64,000 bases of DNA from NCBI GenBank assembly GCA_020631735.1, contig CM036231.1, forward strand, positions 4,801,831-4,865,830. Direction: 5' to 3'. The DNA is from Saccharum officinarum (lineage: Eukaryota; Streptophyta; Magnoliopsida; Poales; Poaceae). The translations under genes and the position numbers were made by a program. How positions within the stretch are numbered: position 1 is the first letter of the stretch; the number at the start of each line of letters is the position of its first letter. Positions 21,802 to 32,000 of this stretch are shown here, one piece after another. The notes below the pieces were generated by a model. That model saw only the letters and a program-made list of their open reading frames with translations. It was not told where the DNA came from and did not search any database.

Positions 21802-21884
21802 GGGGAGGCGGCGGCGGCGGCGGCGCCGGCCTGAGGAGGCAGCGGCGGCTGGCGGCTGGAGTGTAGGAGAGGAAAAAACCTAAG

Positions 21885-21896
21885 CTGCTGATACCA
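21885..21896 (-). other. Primer binding site (initiator Met tRNA)
   Basis: Reads TGGTATCAGCAG on the minus strand immediately next to the LTR, matching the Met-tRNA 3' end over the first nine bases. Confidence 0.75.
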
Positions 21897-22012
21897 TGTT
21901 AGACATTGTGATTCACTCATTTAGGCTAACCCTAGAAGGGTAGCTAAATAGGTAACCATACATGGGCCACATGGGCTTAGCCTCATGGGCCTAATACACT
22001 CACATTCCAACA
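21897..22012 (-). mobile_element. 116 bp 5' LTR
   Basis: Read on the minus strand it begins TGTTGGAATG and ends GTCTAACA, giving the short terminal inverted repeat TGTTRGA/TCTAACA. It abuts the primer binding site. Only 116 bp, far shorter than the other LTRs here. The second LTR is not in view, so the outer end is set by the TG...CA pattern. Confidence 0.7.
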
Positions 22013-22312
22013 CTGACAATTGAAATTTTAGAAATTTGACTGCAGGCATGTCCAAAATGACATCTGGCGACAGGAGGGAGTATTATATTGCCACAACTGC
22101 TTCATTTAAAATTTCATTAAACAGATTTGCTTTAGTAATTACTAATGTAGCAAAACAGTAAAGATGCCTATGTTTTACCTTAAACACAAAAGTTTTACAT
22201 AATATAAGAAAAAAAACTCTCTTGTTACTCCATTCTTCCTCTACAAATGATTGAGGTTTCTAAGGCGTTGTGGCACCCAGTGTCATTGAGGTGTGCCTGG
22301 ACACATAGGTGC

Positions 22313-22672
22313 TGCCACGTGCAGGTCCTACGTGTGTTACTGTTCACAGGAACAGTAATCTGGCCTTATAGCCAGTGTGGCTAATTGTTATCTTTAGTTA
22401 GTTAGGAATTAGAATATTGGATAGCAAGGATAAGATTAGTTCAGATCTCAGGGGTTTCTTACCAGTAGAGATAAGATTATATTTGAACTGTTAGGGCTAT
22501 GCTAGCTTCATAAAAGGAGCAGCTGGCAACCATTTTGGGGAAAGCAAAAAAGAACATCAATCTATTAGGCTTAGCCCCCTTCTACCCCTGCCCTTGTGCT
22601 CCGGCTGCCTGCTACCAGCTGCCTGATGTCGGGCTGCTTGGCTTAGGGCCATCCAGATCAAGGTTCATGACA
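22313..22672. mobile_element. Solo LTR, 360 bp, with perfect 5 bp target duplication
   Basis: The segment starts TGCCACGTGCAGG and ends AAGGTTCATGACA, and is flanked on both sides by GGTGC (22308-22312 and 22673-22677). A TATA-like TTCATAAAAGG lies near 22507 on the plus strand, suggesting plus orientation. There is no internal domain or second LTR, which is what unequal recombination between two LTRs leaves. Family not recognised. Confidence 0.7.
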
Positions 22673-22759
22673 GGTGCCATCTAGTCAATGCCTAGGAAAT
22701 ATAGTGTAACTAGAACCTTGTAGCGTTCTGTCGCGCCACCACGCCAGGGGTACACCTGG

Positions 22760-22867
22760 ACACTTAATTGTTGCCTCATAAATCATGCAAATGATGATTA
22801 ACAGACAGAACAGACACTTAATTGTTGCCTCATAAATCAAGCAAATGATGTTTAACAGACAGAACAG
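22760..22867 (+). repeat. Tandem duplication, 54 bp x 2
   Basis: Two adjacent copies start ACACTTAATTGTTGCCTCAT at 22760 and 22814 and end ACAGACAGAACAG. They differ at two positions (CATGCA/CAAGCA and GATGATTA/GATGTTTA). Confidence 0.9.
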
Positions 22868-23996
22868 TTCATTTACAAGTAATGTTCTCCTGTTTAGAGG
22901 GCAAAGATAGATGTTCTCAAATCGCTAAGCAACTGTGCAATGTGCATACTATCACTGTAAAAGACCATTAATCTGGGAGACTCTTATGTCGTTATTAACT
23001 GGTCCTTAACTATAGACTTACAAACTGGTGGAAGAAAAAAAACTAAACAAATTTAGAGAACAGTAGAAGAGATATTTGTTGGTGTACGATAACAACCTAT
23101 TCTAGCACACATTATCTTAATATGTGCATGTGAGATAAAAAAAAACATTTATGGAAAAACAGTGGGGGTCTATATAAAAGATGACAAAAGGGATGCAGAA
23201 GGTATAGACGTATATAGTATAATGAGCAACAGTGTGACTGTTGTAGAAAGTTTAAAATAACCTCGGAAAAACTGAAAGGAAATATTTTTCTTTTTTCTGT
23301 GAGATGAGGGTTCCATCAGAAAACAAGAAGCCTAGTTTGAATAGTTATAGCAACAATACATCAACGATTGGATCAAGTTACTCCATAAAGTATGTTAACC
23401 TATATAAATAGCATAGAAAAAATTCCTATCTAAGTTTCAACTGAAATAGCAACTTCCAAATTTTACTAGCATATTTGGCACAGGATCTTACAACCTGCTT
23501 CCCATATGGAACTTAGACCATTAAAAAAGATATCACCAGGAATACAAAATTGAAACAACAGATTCTCTGATAAATTACTAACAAATTATCAGAGTTCTTA
23601 ATCATACCGCTCAAGTGCTCAATGATTTCTACCAAGGCTTTAGGTCTTATAAACATGAAGTCATGAACAAATTCATGTATGATCTCTATGCATGTAAGAA
23701 CAGCATGGGTCCAGTGGGGCGGAAACAGTCTGTATTTTCCTTACAAGTTACATTTCTCTGTGTTCACAAGGTTAAAAAGTTCAAACTCACTGGATCCATG
23801 TGTATAGAAACAGGAATGGTGTGTGCAGATTTATTTGGTGCAAATAGCTATCTTGTGTGTGAAGTTCAATTAATTTCAAAAACAGGTTTCACTCATCGAA
23901 CTGGCAAGGTCTTATGTGATGACAAAACTCTTAAATACGTGACAAGCAATCAGAGAATTCTTGTCTCAACACATAAAGCATGCAAGACATACTTAC

Positions 23997-24913
23997 AAGA
24001 CCTAAGAAATCAGTCGCTTCCTTGACAGTCTCTCTGAATCTGTCATCATCAAACCATCCAAATTTTGTAATTCGACAAACCAGCTGAATTAGGGACACAA
24101 TGACAAAGTTCTGCAATTTAGGCCCCCTTGTGGCAAGATAGTTTATGACATAATTCCCTTCACACAGATTACAAAAAAGGTTAGGTGTAAATAAGCAACA
24201 AGAGGTATACAAAAGCATGTAAGAAAGGAACAGACACATACTAATTTCGTCTATGATAATGCATAAAGAACGATAAATGGAAATAGTTATCTTTCCAGCA
24301 ATGTCATGAAAGCAGACAAAGAAAACTTAAGAAGAATAGGAAACTATATAATTTACAATCTTATTTAGATATTTCACGAGTATAAGGAAATGAGTCGACA
24401 AGAAATAACAAAAGCTTATTGAAAATTACATTGAGACTATTCTGTATGATTGCATGCTGCATAGGTCACAGGCTCACAGCTCATATTTATTCAACATATA
24501 GAGAGACATAAATGCTAAAGAAGATGGAACTGAACAGAAGCAACACAGCTAAATTTGATAGACATAAAAGGGATTTTAATGCTAAAATGCCACATGGATG
24601 CAACAGAACAGAAACAATAAAACCTTAACTATAGATGATGCCATGCAATAAGTGTACAGAAAGAAACATTACGTATATCGAGACGGAGCTTCAAAGTAAG
24701 ACTGCGGTCGGAAACTTGCTTCAGCAAGCTTGAACTCGCCAGCATCAGGGCGTATGGAGTTGAGGCATTGTCCAATATGTATTGGCACTGCGAAATGTAC
24801 TCGCTGTTCTCTGAGAAGCACTTGAGGGTGCTTTCCGCATGCGCTCTCTCAGCCGAGTCTCTAGAATTATAAAGCTTTTCACACAACACCTCTAATTGCG
24901 CTAGGCTCTCCAT
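23997..24913 (-). pseudogene. Exportin-7-like (importin-beta family) gene, first two coding exons only
   Basis: Exportin 7 is a Ran-dependent nuclear transport receptor built of HEAT repeats. Exon 1 (24913-24673, minus) starts MESLAQLEVLCEKLYNSRDS and contains AERAHAESTLKCFSEN and SQCQYILDNASTPYALMLAS, the conserved N-terminal HEAT/importin-beta start. It ends in phase 1 at a GTAATG donor. Exon 2 (24157-23997) reads [15 protein letters not shown], then [19 protein letters not shown] and [10 protein letters not shown], with an AG before GGAATTATG and a GTAAGTATG donor. Together they encode 134 codons without a stop. The next exon of the family is not found down to 22.7 kb, where transposons begin. 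It is either the 5' end of a gene broken or spread by insertions, or a captured fragment. Confidence 0.8.
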
Positions 24914-25806
24914 TGATGACACGAAAATGAAGCTTCGAGTTTGCAGTTGACCAAGTATCCAAGATTAATAAGCCACCAGGTTCTGAATTAATATCCACGA
25001 ATTTGCATGAATGCTTGTCACAAGCACCGAATTAATGCATTAGGTATTCGGTTGAATAGGAAACTTGAGCTTAGAAGCTAAAATATGTGATTCTAGCATA
25101 CGATGAAGGATTGTCACAGTACATTCATATTACAGGAGACAAATATTTGAACAAAAGAGTTTTCTCATGACAGTCTTTTCAATGACGCTTAATCAAAGAC
25201 ACAAGACACAATATAAACAGCTAACAAACGCTTATATCGCCAATACCAGCCACAATTCAGCCTGGGTTACAGTGATCTGCAAGAATGGAAATGCCAAACT
25301 TAGCGACTGCCAAACCAGCAAAACAATAGCATAATAACAAAACAATGGTTGCTTTTAGCTTCATTTGCTAAGCAATTCCACTTGATGACACATACAAACA
25401 TAGTTACAGCAATCTACGTGATACCATAATAATCAGCTAACAATAGCTGCATTTGCTGAGCCATTGTATTTTGTTAGTTCATGCAATAATGATAAAATCT
25501 GAACAGGTACTGCACACCATAGGTAAAAGATTACTTATAGCGACTTAATAGGTATCACATAACACAAGAAAAAGGGATAAAGGAAACACAACGCAGGGAA
25601 AAAAAAGATCAAAGCGAGTTATGTGCTGCACTTTATAAGACAGTCTATTTGATAGGGCTCCCCTACATTCCGGCATACATATAAACACACAGCACAACAA
25701 ACAATGAGTTAATCAAAAAATACATGCTGCATTCCCCTAAACACTGGATAGCCTATCATCAAAGATCAGGTTGCATAATTCTAAAAAAAAGATCAGGTTG
25801 CATGAC

Positions 25807-25890
25807 ATGGAAATCACTCTAGGATGATGTTCATCCCCGGGGTGGAACCATGCATGGAAATCGCTCCAGGATGATGCTCATCCCAGGGGC
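25807..25890 (+). repeat. Imperfect direct repeat of about 36 bp, two copies
   Basis: ATGGAAATCACTCTAGGATG plus ATGTTCATCCCCGGGG at 25807 recurs as ATGGAAATCGCTCCAGGATG plus ATGCTCATCCCAGGGG at 25855. The second copy ends just before GGGGCGGATCCAG, a sequence often found at the ends of grass repeats. Confidence 0.75.
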
Positions 25891-26146
25891 AGGGGCGGAT
25901 CCAGTAAAGGGACATGGGTGTACACATGTACAGCCAATAATTTTTGCAAAAACTTCGAAGTTAGGGGCTTGTCAAATAGCTAAATAGCTATAGGTTAGGG
26001 TTTCGGTGCTCAGCTTCGCACAGCATAAGGGAAGGGAAGAGAAGGGGTGGGAGCACCTGGTGCCCTGGTGGGTGCTCGTCGCCGGGCGCCTGCAAGACAC
26101 CAACGAAAGCCTCAGCACCTGGCTTAGGGCGGCGGCGGCGGCGGCG

Positions 26147-26190
26147 TCTGAGAGCGAGAGAGAGAGAGAGCGAGCGAGCGAGGAGAGAAG
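26147..26190 (+). repeat. GA/CGAG microsatellite
   Basis: A run of GA dinucleotides is interrupted by GCGAGCGAGCGAG. It lies in the GC-rich segment upstream of the exportin-like exons; on the minus strand it is a CT-rich stretch of the kind common in plant 5' leaders. Confidence 0.85.
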
Positions 26191-26220
26191 ACGGATGCAG
26201 CGGACGGGGGAAATGTAGGT

Positions 26221-27299
26221 CATCGACGGCGAAAAAAAACGGACGGGCTTGTAGTGGGCTGTTTTTTTTTCTAGCTTCTTTGAGAATTTCTGCTTTTTTT
26301 ATTTTTCTTTCTCTCCCTTTTATTTTTTTATTCTTGTTGATTTCATATCTATTCTCTTCACTGGACGCTATCAATGGCTAGTACAACATTTGTTTTAAAT
26401 ATCAGAAATTTCATACCTATTCTCTTCATTGAACACTATCAATGGCTAGTAAATACACAGTACATTGTAAATAAGTAAATGGAACTTTTATATTTTATTA
26501 AGGTTGAATATTTTTCTATTGAAGCTAGAAGCCATTTTCACAAGAACATATACCAATTTCACATACCAAGAAGCTATAACAATATTTTTCTAAAATAAAA
26601 ACAATTTTCTCTTTGTGACAATTTTCCAAGTGAATATTAAATATTTCTGTGCTAAACATGGAACAATAGTTCCCATGAATAAACTAGGAACATTGCTATC
26701 ATCAATAAAAAACGGTATGAACACATTAAAAGAAATTTACATGCTCCAACAAGAACTGATAAAGAGTACTAACACTTTAATTTCTCGTGAAAAATTTGAG
26801 TCGTCCTAGCACTCTATTTTCATTTTATAATGTACTAAGGATTTTTATGTTGTAACAGGGTTAAAGAATAGGTTGCAAAATTTTTTTTGTGTGTTAGAAT
26901 AGTCATACTTTATCAACCTTAAACAAATCCGGCTGAGCGAGTGTTTATTATCCGCAAAGCACAAACAATTTCACATAGTGGCGCCAAGTCCATAGAAAAA
27001 CTCCAACCAAAAACAAAGATATACAACTGTTACGAGGCAAGAGCGATAAAAGGTTTGACATGACAAGATAGGAATATAAATAGGTTGACTATAAAAATAA
27101 TTATGCATTTAGAAAAAAAAATAATATTATACAAATAACAATCTTCTTCTCCAACTAAAAAAAGACTAAAGAGTGGACGCTGTTCTGGTGACATTCTAAC
27201 GTGCGTCCGTCGTCCTGCATCCTGCGTTCCCGAAGCCTCGCTCTGACGCTGTCCCTTGCGACAACATTCAAAAGGAAATACTAAAAGGAAAGCGCTCCC
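26221..27299. other. No gene recognised; AT-rich with a short direct repeat
   Basis: The phrase TATTCTCTTCA followed by CTATCAATGGCTAGTA occurs twice, at about 26349 and 26418. The 64-codon ORF at 26615-26809 has no recognisable motif. Confidence 0.4.
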
Positions 27300-28481
27300 G
27301 TGATTCATCCGCCCGCCTCCGCATCGGAGCGCCCCAATCGTCGCCCTCACGCAGCTGGCCGCGTGGATGCCCCCGCGCCCGCCCGGAGCTGGTTGCGACG
27401 CCGCCCGCGCCCGCCCGCAGGTGGCCGCATCGACGCCGCCCCGCCCGCCCACAGGTGGCCGCGCCGCTGCCGCACGCCCCCGCCCTGCGCCCGCACACAC
27501 CCACATGTGGCTGCGCCCGCCCTCTCCGGTTCGCCTCCGCGACGAGCTTTGCCCCTCCAGGTACCCGACGCTCTATCCCTCCCTGCGCGGCTGCACCGGC
27601 CCGCCACAGGAGGTCGCCCGGTCTTTGGACGGCTACTCCCTCCCTGCAGCGCGCCCGCGGCGCGGCTCCCTTCCTCCCCGCAGTGGTGCAGCATCCTTCA
27701 TCCCCGCGGTGCGCCCCATCCGCTTCCACCCCGTCCACCTCGTCGGAAGCCGGCTACCACGGATCTACGGTGCGAGGTCAACTTCTCTCGGATCTGGGTC
27801 GCTGGAGCGTCACCACCAGGTACCTAAATCCCCTCACCGCTCTGTCCTCCCTCCTATGTCTCCATCTCCATCTTCCCTGGATGTTTTGCGACTGAACCTG
27901 AGGGTCAACCATAGGAAACCAAGGCTGCAGATTTCTGATTTCGTCTATATTCTATATACCTCGTAGCCAGCTTGCAACGCTCAGTGACATGACTAGCAAA
28001 GTAGCAGCATACTGATTTGTCAAAGGTGTTGTTTAATGAATGAGAAGCTCATCCAAATACCGCTCCTTAAAAAGTGTCAGCATTTCTATCTGAAATGTGG
28101 AAACTTTGTTTACTGTGCAATTGAAACATCCTATGACTTTTTCAAACATATGACTCGTGCTTGGACTGAATAAAGCACCTGATGAGGGTAGAAGTTGTTG
28201 TTCCTGAAGCTTTGGTCAGGTATTTATGATCTTATCTGTTACAAAGGAGTTTGTGATTATTTTTTCTAGCCGCGACGGCCGACGACGCATCCCATCGAGC
28301 GAAACTAGAGGAAGCACATCCTACTCGTGGAAGAGGAAGCAGCAAGAACTAGAGGAAGCAGGCGAAGGAGGCCTCGCACATCCTGCACGCCCTCGCGATC
28401 TGCAACTGCTCCGAGGACTCTGTCCCTGTGGACCCCAGCTTCTTCAACGCCTCCTACACCATCCCTCGCTGCTGTCACCAG
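27300..28481 (+). other. GC-rich putative exons of an unidentified gene or gene fragment
   Basis: A sharply bounded GC-rich block (27300-27820) ends in CACCAG followed by GTACCT, a plausible donor. After an AT-rich interval, a second GC-rich block runs from an acceptor-like TTTTTTCTAG (28261-28270) to CACCAG/GTGTGCC (28481). In one frame the second block encodes KEASHILHALAICNCSEDS and FFNASYTIPRCCHQ. I do not recognise it, and no single frame is open through both blocks. The complete Copia element inserts 45 bp further on. This could be 5' exons of a gene whose remainder lies to the right, or transposon-captured fragments. Confidence 0.3.
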
Positions 28482-28526
28482 GTGTGCCAACCCCTTCCTG
28501 CTGCCATTTATTTTGTTACTTGTCTC

Positions 28527-28878
28527 TGATGGATAAGTCTCTATGGCTGGTGGTTCTAGGGCTGCTGCACACTGCAGCACATGATCTTTGTGTCCAGCAT
28601 CTTTTGACTGCTTTTAGGACAGCAGTTAGCATCTAGGACAACACCTGCTTTTAGGACAGCAGTTGGCATCTAGGACAGCATCTTAGACTAGCATCTTGGC
28701 ATATGCTTGGCTGGCTAGCAGCCTATAAATATGTATCCCCAACCCCTCAGGTTGGCATGGCATTGTATGAGTTTGTATGAGAAATAAACCAGAAAATTGC
28801 CCCAACTCCTAGTGTCATCCTCTCTCGATGAGAGTAAGGATTCAGCTACTACCAAGAGTGCGAATCTAGCGACTAACA
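28527..28878 (+). mobile_element. 5' LTR of the complete Copia element
   Basis: Starts TGATGGATAAGTCTC and ends GCGACTAACA. It contains a TATA box (CCTATAAATATG at 28732-28743), an AATAAA at 28783-28788, and an internal repeat GCTTTTAGGACAGCAGTT that occurs twice. Confidence 0.95.
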
Positions 28879-28880
28879 AG

Positions 28881-28894
28881 TGGTATCAGAGCCG
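28881..28894 (+). other. Primer binding site (initiator Met tRNA)
   Basis: TGGTATCAGAGCCG two bases downstream of the 5' LTR matches the 3' end of initiator Met tRNA. Confidence 0.9.
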
Positions 28895-29026
28895 TACTAT
28901 CCTGTAGCCTGAGCATCTCCTGCTCTTCTCCTTCCCCGGCCTCGCAGCAGCCCCAACCGCAGCCGGTAGCAGCAGCAGCTCCGGCTGCCCCTGCTCTCCA
29001 CACAGCAGCCCCCTCGATAGCGCGCC

Positions 29027-32000
29027 ATGTCCGCAGGCCAGTCTCAGGGCTCGGTCGCCTCGAGCGCGCGGCGTCGGCAGGAGGTCGACCTCGCCGCGGC
29101 AGAGAAGCGCGAGCGAGCGGCAGCAGACGCCGCTGCAGCAGCGGCAAGGGCATCGAGGCTGGCAGCAGCGGAGCTAGCAGCAGCTAGAGCGGAGGTGGAA
29201 GCAGCGGAGGTCGAGGTTCTACGCGGCAGCAACAGCAGCTCCATCGCTGCTGATGATAGCGCCGACGTGGACCTCGAGCTGCTGGAGAGGGAGGCATCGC
29301 GAGAGCGAGCGGCGCAGTGGGCAGCCGTGCACGCCCACGAGCGCGGCGGCAGCCCAGACAGGCGCAGACACGCCGGCGGCGCTCCTGAAGGAGGCGCGCA
29401 CGGCGGTGGTGCTCCTGGAGGAGGCGCGCATGGCGGCGGCGGACGGGTCGACGGAGAGCGCGGCCTTCACAGGCAGCGCGACTCTCTCTCCCCGGTTCGG
29501 TACCATGGTCACCACGAGTACCAGGCTGTCGGCGGACGGGTCGACGGAGAGCGCGGCCTTCACAGGCAGCGCGGCTCTCTCTCCCCGGTTCGGTACCGTG
29601 GTCACCACGAGTACCAGGCTGTCGTCAGGGACGTCGGCCCCGGCGGCGGGTGGCCTACCCTCACCAAGACCAACTACGTTGAGTGGGCTGCGGTGATGAG
29701 GGTGAAGCTCCAGGTGCGGCATATGTGGGATGCAGTCCGGTACGGCGACGTCGACTACGACCAAGATCGACGGGCGCTGGATGCTCTCATTGCTGCAGTC
29801 CCGTCCGAGATGCAGTTTTCGCTTACCAACAAGCGGACTGCCAAGGAGGCTTGGGATGCCATCGCTGCAGCACGCATCGGCAGCGACCGCGCCCGCAAGT
29901 CCACACTGCAAGCACTTCGCAAGGAGTGGGAGAACCTGGCCTTCAAGCCAGGTGAGGACGTTGATGACTTTGCTCTCCGTCTCAACACTCTGTTGCAGAA
30001 GTTGGTGCAGTTCGGCGACGACACCTACGGCGAGGAGAGAGTTGTTGAGAAGCTCTTCCGCTGCGTCCCCGAGAAGTACAAGCAGATGGCTCGCTCAATC
30101 GAGTCTCTGCTGGACCTCTCCACGATGACGATCGAGGAGGCGTTGGGCCGCCTCAAGGTCGTTGACGGCGATGAGCCACAGCGCCTCTCGGGACCCGTCA
30201 CCATTGGCGGAAAGCTCCTCCTCCCTCGGGAGCAGTGGGCTGCCGGCCAAGGTGACAGGAAGAAGGGGGAGCCTTCTTCCACGACAGGCGGCCGCAAGCG
30301 TGGCAAGCGTGGCAAGCCGCGCAAAGACGCCCAGGCAGGGGCGCGAGGACGTGCCGAGGGTGATGATCGTGGAGGTGCCCAGGGCGGCGCCGCTGGCAAG
30401 CAAAAGCCAGCACGAGGCGACCCTTGTTACAACTGCGGCAAGCTTGGTCATTGGGCCAAGGATTGTCGACAGCCACGACGCGGCCAGGCCCACGTCGCGC
30501 AGGCGGAAGAGGAGGAGCAGCCGGCTCTGTTCATTGCTCATGCGAGCATCGAACTACCTCCAGCGGCACCGGCCGCAACGGCTTTCCTCCACCTTGACGA
30601 GCCAAAAGCACACGCCCTCCTCGACGACAGCTCCGGCAACGACAAGACCGACGGGTGGTGCCTTGACACCGGCGCCACCCACCACATGACCGGGCGGCGG
30701 GAGTTCTTCACCGAGCTCGACCCAAGCGTTCGAGGCACCGTCAAGTTCGGCGACGCCTCCGCTGTGGAGATCAAGGGCGTCGGCTCTGTCGTCTTCGTCG
30801 CCAAGACTGGCGAGCATAGGCTGCTCACCGGTGTCTACTACATCCCCGCGTTGAGGAACTCCATCATCAGCTTGGGACAGCTGGATGAGAGCGGATCGCG
30901 CGTGGAGATCGAGCACGGGGTGCTGCGCATCTGGGATCATCGACACCGGCTCCTGGTCAAGGTCAACAGGAGCAACCGCCTCTACGTCCTTCACGCACAG
31001 GTGGCGCAACCTCTTTGTCTTGCAGCCCGCCGCGACGACGACGCTTGGTGGTGGCACGAGCGCTTTGGGCACCTCAACTTTGAGGCCCTAAGGCAGCTCG
31101 GCAGCAAGGACATGGTGCGGGGCATGCCGCACGTCGACCACGTGGAGCAGTTCTGCGACACCTGCGTCCTCACCAAGCTGCGGCGGCTCCCTTTCCCTCG
31201 CCAGGCAAGCTTCCGCGCCAAGGAGAAGCTGGAGCTCGTACACGGTGACCTCTGTGGCCCCGTGACACCGGCTACACCTGGAGGCCGGCGCTACTTCCTC
31301 CTCCTCGTCGACGACATGTCCCGCTATATGTGGGCTGTCCTGCTCGACGTCAAGGCAGCCGCGGCGGACGCCATCAAGCGTCTTCAAGCTGCTACGGAGG
31401 CGGAGTGCGGCCGCAAGCTTCGGGTCCTACGCACGGACAACGACGGCGAGTTCACGGCGGCCGAGTTCGCGGCGTACTGCGCCGATGAGGGGATCCACCG
31501 CCACTTCTCCGCGCCGTACACTCCGCAGCAGAACGGCGTCGTCGAGCGCCGCAACCAGACGGTGGTGGCCACCGCCCGTGCCCTCAAGCAGAGAGGGATG
31601 CCGGCGATCTACTGGGGTGAGGCGGTGATGACTGCCGTTCACTTGCTCAACCGCTCCCCCACCAAGGCCCTCGACGGCAAGACGCCATACGAGGCCTGGC
31701 ACGGGCGCAAGCCCGCGGTGAGCCACCTTCGCGTCTTCGGCTGCCTGGCCTTCGTCAAGGAGCTCAACCACGTCGGCAAGCTCGACGACCGGAGCACGCC
31801 AGGGGTCTTCATCGGCTACGCGGAGGGCGCCAAGGCCTACCGCGTCCTCGACCCTGCGACACGGCGCGTGCGCATCACGCGTGACGTCGCGTTCGACGAG
31901 GGGCGAAGTTGGACGTGGGGCAAGATGGTGGATGACGACTCGACTCCGACGACCAGTGATTTCGTCGTCGACTACGTCCACTTCAAGGAGGCGGGGGGAG

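Larger units (their letters stand above)
19381..22012 (-). mobile_element. Copia element with a very short LTR, internally deleted, 3' end lost in the gap
   Basis: On the minus strand the element starts with a 116 bp LTR (22012-21897), then a Met-tRNA primer binding site. Next is a GC-rich Ala/Pro-coding region in place of a normal gag, then protease, GAG-pre-integrase, the start of integrase, and the second half of RT with the beginning of RNase H, ending at the assembly gap. Most of the integrase core and the first half of RT are missing. The 3' LTR is not visible. Confidence 0.75.
24914..26220 (-). other. Upstream flank of the exportin-7-like exons; no gene recognised
   Basis: AT-rich to 25900, then a GC-rich 200 bp segment (26020-26220) with GCC and GA repeats that could be a promoter or 5' leader on the minus strand. 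A possible 3' splice site, GTGTCTTGCAG (minus), lies near 26090. Nothing ties the two directly. Direct repeats are listed separately. Confidence 0.3.

Noticed and set aside
22070..22095. A second Stowaway MITE (GGAGGGAGTA)
   Set aside because: Only one end is present, with no partner CTCCCTCC nearby.
23615..24025. 136-codon plus-strand ORF
   Set aside because: It overlaps the exportin-7-like exon 2 on the other strand and intron sequence, with no resemblance to a known protein.
27268..27966. Several long overlapping ORFs on both strands
   Set aside because: They reflect high GC content; proteins are low-complexity Arg/Ala/Pro and mutually exclusive.
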